The translations under genes and the position numbers were made by a program. Positions 18,801 to 25,593 of a stretch of DNA of 64,000 nt are shown here, piece after piece. The notes below the pieces were generated by a model, which saw only the letters and a program-made list of their open reading frames with translations, ran no database searches and was not told where the DNA came from. The number at the start of each line of letters is the position of its first letter. Positions within the stretch are counted from its first letter, which is position 1. Origin of the DNA: CAZUHB01 sp964620445 (GTDB taxonomy: Bacteria > Planctomycetota > B15-G4 > CAYZWU01); contig CAZUHB010000004.1 in NCBI GenBank assembly GCA_964620445.1, forward strand, positions 62,001 through 126,000. The letters are read 5' to 3'.

Positions 18801-19463
18801 TGGGAGATTCTGAAGGGAACGGCGCCGTCCGATCCTGAATTCGCCTGGCTCTACTGCATCTACAATTCGTTGAACCGGAGTCTCCTGAGTGATCTCGACC
18901 CGCAAAGCGAGATCAAGGTGATCCGTGCGGTCCGTGACGCGGAATCCGACCGATCGCCTGAATGCGCCCTTGCCTTCCGCGACGACGACGGGTCTGCCGA
19001 GGATTCGGCCTGCATCGATTACGGCGAAGACTACCTCTTCAAGACGATCGATGTCGACGCCGCCCCGCAGTCTGCCGCGTACTACCGCTTGTGGATTTAC
19101 GGACAGCCGTACAGCAGCGAAGGGAAAAGTTTCGTTCCCCGCGCGGATTACGGCATCATCGTCAACGGCGACCAGGAGCGGGTGCTGGAAATCGACGTGA
19201 GCGAAGTGTTCGGACCGGACAGGGATGCCTTCAAATGGGTCGCGGTCCCGATCGCCGCGGAGAGTGTGACGCAAGGCGACAACAGGATAGTGATCTTCTA
19301 TACCGGCCCGCCCAACTCACGGGCGCCCAACAAACTCCGCGTCGGGATCGATCAGGATTCGGATCGCGACGGCAGCGCATGGTTCGCAAACCGTTCCTTT
19401 GGCGTCAATCCCGATATTTGCAGCGGCGAGCTCATGATCTTCCTCGAAGCCCGCCCGCGGTGA
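15822..19463 (+). CDS. Transmembrane Ser/Thr protein kinase with large TPR sensor domain
   Basis: The 1213-residue protein starts with a region typical of these kinases (W-K-R-I-E-E-L-F ... R-A-C-G-D-D), then a Hanks-type kinase domain at about residues 88-370. The glycine loop I-G-S-G-G-M-G-A-V, V-A-V-K-L, H-R-D-I-K-P-A-N, D-F-G-I-A-K and S-P-E-Q-L motifs are all present, so it should be active. One membrane helix lies at about 405-428. A long coiled/TPR region of the kinesin-light-chain type follows (F-x-E-A-E-x-L-x-x-x-x-L repeats, about 490-1000), then a beta-rich end. The kinase faces the cytoplasm and the TPRs the periplasm. GAGGGA precedes the ATG. Substrate unknown. Confidence 0.92.
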   Translation: MEVERWKRIEELFNLADGRSPEEQLDILTRACGDDTAMLDEVVELLRSSEAAGSRFEDVVRKAGVEALAETPVQEEARPDGAGRRVGAYRLGKQIGSGGMGAVFEAERADDEFRKRVAVKLIKGGMVSGANLERFLRERQVLADIDHPNVARLIDGGTDEEGQPYLVMEQIEGRPFDRFCDEERLPVSERLLLFRQVCAAVCEAHKSLIVHRDIKPANILVTPDGTPKLLDFGIAKILEPGGDQTATQEQLLTPEFASPEQLQRKPITTSTDIYSLGVLLYHALTGRKPFESGTKPIHEVVRSICEEDPPPPSSAILQPADREGAPGPVEIARNRGCSVDKLRRRLAGDLDNIALTALHKTPERRYASVEQLSADVKRHLDGLPVMAHRDTFRYRAAKFIRRHRTAVMAAALILLALVAGLGFAGYGLFKAESALSRETQALSREKKARINASAEAERARIEAAAQRRVVDFLIEIFRSPEPSRTRGKTVTARDILKKGALSIKTSLEEDAGVRVRLMDVIGDAFVSLGLYSDAEPLFEQELELCLEQYGSDHRRTAEAYLNLSDLRKQQLQLDEAFSLGERGLEIARLVSKDEFLFFSCLHNLADVQKVKGNFDEAERLLEEAIAGYTRLLGEDHRHTLDLLCSKADFFKALGLYSKAEKIVERVLKTHRSSLGSDHPLALTAMNRLASLYMSQDRNTEAEELLLEAVDRCRTVLGVDHPDTLSTLSSLAILYVRLGRFSEAETLFETLHGNYSHQYDSFLNDMGGFHHYQGNLSEAERYYRQSLEMRRGELDEDHPKIIVSTQNLASVLNDLGDHEESFRLFEQALEMSRKKFDKNHPTTLKILFNMSDWYRSNKRLDEAAAVLEETLDGCMASLGEKHYLTNNCRKRLGIVRQDQGLFEEAESILKEAVDGASKGEDHGLTLTCFYRLGACYHAQRRFMDGARTFEQGFELGLRLVGSGDHDVISLLFNAVLFYQLAEDHENVRRLSDRFWEILKGTAPSDPEFAWLYCIYNSLNRSLLSDLDPQSEIKVIRAVRDAESDRSPECALAFRDDDGSAEDSACIDYGEDYLFKTIDVDAAPQSAAYYRLWIYGQPYSSEGKSFVPRADYGIIVNGDQERVLEIDVSEVFGPDRDAFKWVAVPIAAESVTQGDNRIVIFYTGPPNSRAPNKLRVGIDQDSDRDGSAWFANRSFGVNPDICSGELMIFLEARPR

Positions 19464-19537
19464 TGCCCGGCCAGTATCGCTCCCTCTCTTCGGCGTGCAG
19501 GAGCAAGTTGAATCCGCGCGGAGAGAAGATTGCACCC

Positions 19538-19573
19538 AAAAAAAGAAAGGGGCAGAACCGGATCGATCCTGCC
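19538..19573 (-). terminator. Rho-independent terminator for the Cys-rich lipoprotein gene
   Basis: Read on the minus strand, GGCAG (19573-19569) and CTGCC (19555-19551) form a stem with additional GATC pairing possible in the loop, followed by CCTTTCTTTTTTT down to 19538. It lies about 60 bases after the stop codon of the gene at 19634-19915. Confidence 0.6.
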
Positions 19574-19633
19574 TCTTGATTGATTGGATGGCAAACGGCT
19601 CGGAGAAAAGTTCTTCCTTCGAGTCTTATCAGC

Positions 19634-19915
19634 CTAGTCGACGACGCACGCTTTGCAGGGCGGGCCGCCCGGATTGGCCTTGCACTCGCCCTTGCAGGCG
19701 ACCTTCTTGCCCTTGTAGAGTCCGGTACCGGTATTGGGGCACCAGCCGGTGTCGCCGTCGGCTGCACTGCACTTGCCGCATCCGGCGTCGCCCACCTTGC
19801 ATTCGGTGCACTTGCCGCCGTCCTTGCACGAACCGCAGCATGACTTGTCGCACACGCAACCGACGAGTGCCAGAAGAATGGCCGTGAACGCGATCAGGAT
19901 CAAAATCCGTTTCAT
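19634..19915 (-). CDS. Small cysteine-rich lipoprotein
   Basis: This 93-residue protein has a lipoprotein signal peptide with lipobox L-V-G-C; after cleavage, 74 residues contain 14 cysteines, many as CxxC pairs (C-T-E-C, C-G-K-C, C-K-A-C). A G-W-C ... G-K-K-V-A-C-K-G-E-C stretch near the end recalls small secreted proteins common in Planctomycetes. Cysteine spacing suggests a metal-binding or disulfide-rich fold anchored to a membrane. It is monocistronic, with its own terminator, next to the large TPR kinase (convergent). Function unknown. Confidence 0.75.
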   Translation of the reverse strand: MKRILILIAFTAILLALVGCVCDKSCCGSCKDGGKCTECKVGDAGCGKCSAADGDTGWCPNTGTGLYKGKKVACKGECKANPGGPPCKACVVD

Positions 19916-20007
19916 GTCGAGACTCCTTAAATTTCCAACATGTTCATCGATAAGCCTATAGCATCTTTTCGAGATTTTTCATCACGAATAATCTCTACCG
20001 GCGCCCC

Positions 20008-21141
20008 TCACCGGTCTGATCGTGTCTTTTTTTTTCGGCGCGCCTCGAGAGACGCGGCTGCCAGGGCGCCAGCCAGGCAGATCGCAACCAGCCCGAATGC
20101 CACACCCAGTCCCTGGGCCAGGGTGAGCGCGCGCGGAGCCCTCCACGCCACACCCGCGAATCCGGGCCCCCCGTAGAGGATGAGAATGTGGGCAACAAAA
20201 ATATGCAGCGCCTTCTTGCCCACCATGGCATAGAGCCTCTCTATCTTCCGGGTGACGCGGTAGACAATACCCACGGCGGTCATGATCAGCAGGCACAATC
20301 CCGTGCGCAGGACAATGACGCAAGGGTGGGATTGCCAGAAGGTCTCCGAGTCGAAGAGCACCCACCCGAGCCGCCCCGCGCCGGCGAGTACGAGCCCCGC
20401 AAAGAGGGTGACCGCGCAGAAGGCGACACCCCGCTTCTCGGGCGCGGTGCGTTTGAGAAACCACCCGAGCCCCGCTCCGAGGAACATGTACGCGCTGTAA
20501 GGAAAGACGGGGAAGAGCGCGCCCTTGCCGAGATGGGCAGGCGCGCCGAGGTAGTTGGCGGCCCATGAGGGCAGGACCTGGTACGCATCGAGAGCGAAAA
20601 CGAGCGGCGTGACCGCAGACACCGCAATGCCGACTCCGAGCGCCCAGAGAGCGAAGACACCGTTCGATCGCGTCAGTGCCATGATGAACAGATAGCCGAG
20701 ACCGGTCACGCCGATGAGCTGCAGGATGTGCACGCGGGCGAAGTTGTCCCACTGTTGGCCCGTCACGATGTCCGGCCTGTAGAGCAGTTCCACCGGAAAG
20801 GACATGGCGTAGCCGACGGCGACGAGGAGCAGAAACCATCGCACCCGCCGGCCGATCACAACCTTGAGAAGCCGTCCCGACGCGCCCCGCTCGTTGGCAA
20901 AGATCTGGACCGCGCCCGACACGATGAGAAAGAGCGGCGCCGTGAGGCCGCGCCCGAAGTTCCACACGTTCCATGGATAGACGCGGATGTCGAGCTCCTC
21001 GGGCGTGACGAGCGCATCGAGGGAGTGCCCCACGATCATGACGAGGATTGCCACGAGCCGGACGAGATCGAGGATGTAGAAGCGGGTTGTCGCAGAAGGA
21101 GAGGCGGGAGATTCCGGCGGAGTGGGATCGACTGGTTCCAT
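20008..21141 (-). CDS. Polytopic membrane protein of the DUF1624/YeiB/HGSNAT-like acyltransferase type
   Basis: The 377-residue protein has about ten membrane segments. The first (Y-I-L-D-L-V-R-L-V-A-I-L-V-M-I-V-G-H) carries the D-x-x-R ... G-H pattern typical of the heparan-alpha-glucosaminide N-acetyltransferase / YeiB / DUF1624 group, and the second has P-L-F-L-I-V-S-G. A basic cytoplasmic tail (A-R-R-K-K-K-T-R) ends it. Members are thought to transfer acyl groups across the membrane to sugars. The heparinase-like gene lies directly upstream on the same strand, which fits a role with amino-sugar polymers (inference). The ATG at 21141 is preferred; the frame is open further upstream, but only through a hairpin repeat region. 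A T10 run ends ten bases before this ATG. Confidence 0.75.
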   Translation of the reverse strand: MEPVDPTPPESPASPSATTRFYILDLVRLVAILVMIVGHSLDALVTPEELDIRVYPWNVWNFGRGLTAPLFLIVSGAVQIFANERGASGRLLKVVIGRRVRWFLLLVAVGYAMSFPVELLYRPDIVTGQQWDNFARVHILQLIGVTGLGYLFIMALTRSNGVFALWALGVGIAVSAVTPLVFALDAYQVLPSWAANYLGAPAHLGKGALFPVFPYSAYMFLGAGLGWFLKRTAPEKRGVAFCAVTLFAGLVLAGAGRLGWVLFDSETFWQSHPCVIVLRTGLCLLIMTAVGIVYRVTRKIERLYAMVGKKALHIFVAHILILYGGPGFAGVAWRAPRALTLAQGLGVAFGLVAICLAGALAAASLEARRKKKTRSDR

Positions 21142-21162
21142 GACGCTCTCAAAAAAAAAAGA

Positions 21163-21241
21163 CTCTTCCCTTCCGACGGAAGGGGCTCTTCCCTTCCAAC
21201 GGAAGGGGCTCTTCCCTTCCAACGGAAGGGGCTCTTCCCTT
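21163..21241. repeat. Three tandem 23-base units, each a perfect hairpin, next to a T10 run
   Basis: The unit TTCCAACGGAAGGGGCTCTT-CCC is repeated three times; the first copy differs by one base. Each contains CCCTTCC-(G/A)AC-GGAAGGG: hairpins at 21168-21184, 21191-21207 and 21214-21230, seven base pairs with a three-base loop. On the minus strand the array follows the heparinase gene's stop and is succeeded by ten T (21160-21151) before the next gene's ATG. It may be a terminator or attenuator between the two genes. Confidence 0.8.
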
Positions 21242-21274
21242 TTTACGCTTGTGCCTCGCGGCCATCAAGCCGGA

Positions 21275-23734
21275 TTATTCCCGCGATGTGAAGGAAGCGA
21301 GGCGCTTCCCGGTGCGGTCGGCGATTCTGGCATGCACGCGCGGTGTGCTGTCGGGCCCTTTGGTTGAGCCGAGATGGATCACGGCTTCTGCCCCCTCGGC
21401 GGTGGTGGCGCGGAGGGCGAAGCCGCTGTCCGTCCTTTCGAAATGCACCTTCTTCGCAGGGGGCGATCCCTTCCGGAACGGCTCGATCACGGTGACGAAC
21501 TCGGCCCGCCTACAGGGCGCATCGTACGATGCGCTGAGATGCCACTGGGTCAGCTCGATCCTCGGCCGCGGTGGGGGATCGAATCGATCGGTCACCGCGA
21601 TGGCCAGATCGCCGGGTGCGAAGAAGGTCACCCGGGCGGCGCTCTTCGCGCCTTCGACCGTGGCTTCGTTGCCGGTCACATCCATGGCGAAAGCCGAGTG
21701 AAGCCACCAGTCGAAGCGCGTGGTCGCAATCGGCGTCCCGGTCAGCGTCTGTGCCGCCGCGGGGCATTCCGCCGAGTCGAAGATCACGATCAGGGTCGGT
21801 TTGACGAAGAGGATCCGCCGCCTGAATGTGTCGAGCTTTCCCCCGTACGCTTCGGCCGCTTCCCCGGCCACGTAGTCGATCCGTTCGCTCGTGTGGAACT
21901 CGGTGATCCGTCCCCGCGCCGCGGCGCTGTGGGCTCTCTGCCCCTTGCCGTTCACGGTGATCGCGTTGACCGACTTGGTCTGCCACATCCAGTTCTTGTG
22001 GTGGGCGCTGCCGTAGATGTCGCGGTGCCCCGAACGGATGAAGAGGCGCTCGCCGAAGGCGTTGACCAGGAAGGCGTTCTGCGACTCGTACCCGTGGCTC
22101 TGCGTGCCGAAGGGGCTCGACTTGAACAGAACCTGCACATTGTCGCCGGCATCGACCAGAGTCGTGTTGAGCGCGGCCACGCCCGTTCCGCCGAAGAGCC
22201 GCGACGTGGGCAGGTCCACGGGCGGGGTCGGCGCCACCGGGGGATGCGCGCCGCGCACGAAGTCGATGTAGGTCCGCGGCTCGGGCGGGCCGCCGTGGGC
22301 GTCGACATACCACTGCCAGTGGGGATTGCGCGCCTGGGCAGCCACGATCGCGCAGAGGGGTACGTTGCTCTTCGACTGGCGCCGGCCGCAGAGGTCGCCG
22401 AATCCGCCGCCTCTCTGGCCGGGCGGCATGAGATAGAGTGGAAAATCGCCGATCCGCGCGAAGTAGGGTTTCGCGTACGCGTCGAGGCCGAGCGCCGCCT
22501 GCATCACATCGGCCCACCAGGTGAAGCGCCCCATGTAGCTCAGCCAGTACGACATGCCCTCGTGCCACCCGCCGTCACTGTCGCTCCAGACCGGATAAAC
22601 ATTGCGGAAAACATTGGCCGCAAACCAGACCCAGTCGCCCGCCTCGGGAATCTCCCCGTGGAACGCGATGCCCACCTCGCCCAGAAAGTGCCAGGCGCGG
22701 TTCGAGTGGCTCGAATAGGGAAAGCCGAGATGGCGCGGGCAGAGATGGCGATACATCTCTCTGCCGCGCGCCGTCATGACCTCGCGGCAGAGAGCCCTTT
22801 CCTCCTCGGTGAGAGCAGGGTGAAGAAAGGTGTAGGTCCTGGCAAAGTGATAGGCGTAGGGCATGCCGGCCTCGTCGTTGTACCGGTACCCGGTGGCGCC
22901 GTGCGGATTCCACCGCGCAGAATCGAGAAGGAGTCTCCTGGCCAGGTCCTGGAATTCGGTCCGCTCCGCGATCAGTCCGGTGAAGGCCAGCGTGGCGGCC
23001 CCATCGAGGACCTTGATCGTGCGCGTCCGGTTTCCCCACCAGATCGCGCGCCACTCCTCGCTCTTGCGCACCGTGCCCCTGGGATAGGTGGGCGGTTCCT
23101 CGGTGGAGGGCGGATTCGCGAGAAGCGTCTCGCAGACGCGCACCAGCCGGTCGAACTCGACCTTTCTCTCCTGTGCGGCAGCTCTTTTCAGCGCGGCGAT
23201 CTCGCCGGGACGGACGAAGAGCCGCGGGTGCCTCTCGGGGATGCGCGCCAGCAACGTATCGCGGTCGGGGAGCGGAAACTCGACCGCGTCCTCCTCGATG
23301 GTGAACGCCCTCGCCCGGCTCCAGGCGGAGCGGTGCGCTTTCCTGGTGCGGAACCTGTATTGCCAGGTGTAGTCCCCCGCGGCCAGAGGTGCGTCAGGGC
23401 AGAAGACATTGAAGCCGATCGCTTCAAAAACACGGACGCCCCCCGCGCCGGTGATCCTGATCTCGTAGGAAGCCGCATCGGCCTGGCTCCTCCACGCGAA
23501 GCCGGGGGGCGTGATCGCGAGCGCTTCTCCGTGGGTGGGATGAAATCCCCACTCGCCAGGCCTGGCTGGACCGTCGTCGACAGGAAGATCCCGGGCCAGT
23601 CCCGGCACGCAGAAAGCGACCAAGACAAAGAGTGCCCGGAACGCGGACGGGCCGCAAAAAAAGAATTTCCCGTCCCATCGCGGCAGAAAATTCCCTTTTT
23701 GCGACCCGCCCCTGTTCCCGGCACTCTCTGTCAT
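21275..23734 (-). CDS. Heparinase II/III-like polysaccharide lyase with N-terminal DUF4962-type domain
   Basis: The 819-residue protein is predicted exported (A-L-F-V-L-V-A-F-C-V-P-G-L-A-R). Residues 45-150 resemble the DUF4962 beta domain. About 160-500 is an alpha/alpha toroid (R-H-P-R-L-F-V-R, Y-S-S-H-S-N-R-A-W-H, W-H-E-G-M-S-Y-W), and 530-819 a heparinase II/III beta-sheet domain (S-H-G-Y-E-S-Q-N-A-F-L-V-N). The Asn, His and Tyr in the toroid motifs are candidates for lyase catalysis. Such enzymes cleave uronate-containing polysaccharides in the periplasm or outside. The start is uncertain because the frame is open upstream; the ATG at 23734 is the last before the hydrophobic segment. It probably precedes the DUF1624/HGSNAT-like gene in one unit, separated by the hairpin array. 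Confidence 0.8.
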   Translation of the reverse strand: MTESAGNRGGSQKGNFLPRWDGKFFFCGPSAFRALFVLVAFCVPGLARDLPVDDGPARPGEWGFHPTHGEALAITPPGFAWRSQADAASYEIRITGAGGVRVFEAIGFNVFCPDAPLAAGDYTWQYRFRTRKAHRSAWSRARAFTIEEDAVEFPLPDRDTLLARIPERHPRLFVRPGEIAALKRAAAQERKVEFDRLVRVCETLLANPPSTEEPPTYPRGTVRKSEEWRAIWWGNRTRTIKVLDGAATLAFTGLIAERTEFQDLARRLLLDSARWNPHGATGYRYNDEAGMPYAYHFARTYTFLHPALTEEERALCREVMTARGREMYRHLCPRHLGFPYSSHSNRAWHFLGEVGIAFHGEIPEAGDWVWFAANVFRNVYPVWSDSDGGWHEGMSYWLSYMGRFTWWADVMQAALGLDAYAKPYFARIGDFPLYLMPPGQRGGGFGDLCGRRQSKSNVPLCAIVAAQARNPHWQWYVDAHGGPPEPRTYIDFVRGAHPPVAPTPPVDLPTSRLFGGTGVAALNTTLVDAGDNVQVLFKSSPFGTQSHGYESQNAFLVNAFGERLFIRSGHRDIYGSAHHKNWMWQTKSVNAITVNGKGQRAHSAAARGRITEFHTSERIDYVAGEAAEAYGGKLDTFRRRILFVKPTLIVIFDSAECPAAAQTLTGTPIATTRFDWWLHSAFAMDVTGNEATVEGAKSAARVTFFAPGDLAIAVTDRFDPPPRPRIELTQWHLSASYDAPCRRAEFVTVIEPFRKGSPPAKKVHFERTDSGFALRATTAEGAEAVIHLGSTKGPDSTPRVHARIADRTGKRLASFTSRE

Positions 23735-23747
23735 CTCTTCGACCGGT

Positions 23748-25301
23748 CTACTCGTAGGACGACACGTAGATCTCGTCCTGGAAGGTTCCCTGGTAGACAT
23801 TGTCGAGCGTATCGACGGCGAACTTTATGGTCCACATTCCCTGCGGGATCGGGCCGTAGTGGATCGTGTAGCTCGAGATCGATGTCAGAGGGAAGGCGAT
23901 GGCACGTTTCACCCCGGGTTTCCAGTTGCCCGGCCAGACCCAGGAGTAGGTGCTTCCGCCCAGTTTTTCGGCCATGATCCACCAGTCCATGGTCGTGCCC
24001 TGGTAATCGCCCGGATCGAGGTGGATCGTCATGGTGACCGGCTGCGTGTCGGGAATGTTGAGGGGGCCGTCCTGGCCGTCGATCTTGATGTCCGGCACAG
24101 GATCGTTCCCCGAGTAGACAGCCACCTCGAAATCGCCGACCACCGGCTTGTGGTCGGAGGCGTAGCTGCTCGCCTGGGACGGATTCGGGAAGTTGTTCAG
24201 CTCGGGCGGACGCTGGCCCGAGCTCAGGGAAGCCGAGTTGAAAACGAATCCGAGCCTCTGCGTCGCAATGCTGTCCTGGTGTCCCAGGTAGTCGAGCTTG
24301 CTCGATCCGGAGGTGTTGCGCGAACCGCTTATCGGATCGGTGGCCGTGTCGTAAATGCTGTCGGTGCGGTCGCGATCGGTGCCGTCGTTCTGCGTCGACT
24401 GGGCGCGCACCATCCAGAGCCCCGGGCCGTCGCGGCCGTTGGTGGCCTCGTCCTCGTTCCAGTCCCCGCCCCAGATGACGGGCGTGTTGCTGCCGAGGAT
24501 CTGCGTTGCGGGCGGGGAATCGTTGATCTTGCCGTTCGGATCGGGCGATCCGGTGCCGGCGCCGTTGAACCAGTAATCGATCAGGTAGGCGATGTTCTTG
24601 CCCGCCTCGAGGCGCTGCGCCTTGTCCGACGATCCGCCGCCCGCCTTGAGATGGCTGTTGCCCACCACGAGATCGCCGGGGTAATCGGTATCGGGCAGGT
24701 CGAGTTCGGCGAGCTGAAACCCGCGGATGCCTCCGTCGCCGCCGGGTGCGTACTGATCGGCATTCACGTGAGGCATGTCGCTGAGCTGGCTCTTTCCGTC
24801 GCCGTTGAGATCGGTGAAGGGGTACCGGCTCAGGATCACGTCGCGGTTGTAACCGTCGGTCTCGCTGCTCACGAAGACGTAGGGGAGCGTGTAGCCGGAG
24901 GCGTACTTTTCCACGTAGGCGGTGACCGGAACGTAGCCGTTGAATGGATCGTTTCCGCCGTTGAGGAACAGGTCGACCGTGGTGAGCAGGTTGCTGACCG
25001 AGTCGCCGTAGCTTCCCGTGCCATTGCCGTCATTGTCGCCTGCTTCCTGGAGAATGAGCACGTCCGGTTGCAGCGACGCCACGATCACGGCCAGCGCGGT
25101 CCAGTTGTTCGTGCCCTCCTGCTTGTCGTTCGTCGAGCAGATCCCGTCGCTCACGTTCCAGGTCATGACGCGGATGTAGGCCGAGTCGTTCTTGCCCCAC
25201 TCTCCCTGCGCCGGATCCCATCCCGCCAGGGCCGTGGGCATCGTGAGGGCGGCGATCAGGCAAAGGGACGCAAAGAGGTTAAAGCCTCGAATCATGCACA
25301 T
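23748..25301 (-). CDS. Secreted endonuclease/exonuclease/phosphatase (EEP) family protein
   Basis: The 517-residue protein has a signal peptide (ending P-T-A-L-A-G) and an EEP domain at about residues 40-390. The family motifs are visible: T-W-N-V near the start, L-I-L-Q-E-A (metal-binding Glu), V-G-N-S-H-L (His), W-G-G-D-W-N (Asp, Asn) and S-D-H-K-P-V at the end (catalytic Asp-His). Substrate could be nucleic acid, phospholipid or phosphosugar; not decidable here. The last 120 residues (from I-K-I-D-G) are a beta domain like the end of the FG-GAP protein at 14000-15691. AGGAGC stands seven bases before the ATG. The heparinase frame begins upstream of position 23748 only if its distal start is used, so the two genes are close and co-oriented. 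Confidence 0.85.
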   Translation of the reverse strand: MCMIRGFNLFASLCLIAALTMPTALAGWDPAQGEWGKNDSAYIRVMTWNVSDGICSTNDKQEGTNNWTALAVIVASLQPDVLILQEAGDNDGNGTGSYGDSVSNLLTTVDLFLNGGNDPFNGYVPVTAYVEKYASGYTLPYVFVSSETDGYNRDVILSRYPFTDLNGDGKSQLSDMPHVNADQYAPGGDGGIRGFQLAELDLPDTDYPGDLVVGNSHLKAGGGSSDKAQRLEAGKNIAYLIDYWFNGAGTGSPDPNGKINDSPPATQILGSNTPVIWGGDWNEDEATNGRDGPGLWMVRAQSTQNDGTDRDRTDSIYDTATDPISGSRNTSGSSKLDYLGHQDSIATQRLGFVFNSASLSSGQRPPELNNFPNPSQASSYASDHKPVVGDFEVAVYSGNDPVPDIKIDGQDGPLNIPDTQPVTMTIHLDPGDYQGTTMDWWIMAEKLGGSTYSWVWPGNWKPGVKRAIAFPLTSISSYTIHYGPIPQGMWTIKFAVDTLDNVYQGTFQDEIYVSSYE

Positions 25302-25454
25302 GTTTTTGCTCCTGTCGGGATTAGGCTCGATTTCTGCTGACCCTTTAAAATACAGGAATTAGGCAAAATGATCCATATGAAGCACTATTTTTCTCATCTG
25401 CCGCGCGCCGGGAAGCGACGAGAGTAGGTTTATTTACCTAGCTGCGGGCGAATC

Positions 25455-25463
25455 TGGTATAAT
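25455..25463 (+). promoter_or_regulatory. Extended -10 promoter
   Basis: TGGTATAAT at 25455-25463 is a perfect extended -10 element, 131 bases before the ATG of the alkaline-phosphatase-fold gene. No good -35 is seen. It lies in the 292-base divergent gap 25302-25593, the only other content of which is AT-rich sequence near the EEP gene. Confidence 0.5.
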
Positions 25464-25593
25464 TCCGCCGATTCGGGACAGGAAGTTACATCATTGTACG
25501 GTTCTTTGAAATCTATGGCGGGAGGCCGTTGAAAGAGCGCTCCGCGAGCGGGGTACTTCCTTTTTCATCAGCCTCCCATGAGGAGGTGCACCC

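Noticed and set aside
21374..23977. Plus-strand open frame of 867 codons opposite the heparinase-like gene
   Set aside because: It is the mirror of a real minus-strand gene in GC-rich DNA; its product is Arg/Gly/Pro/His-rich with no domain or ribosome-binding site.
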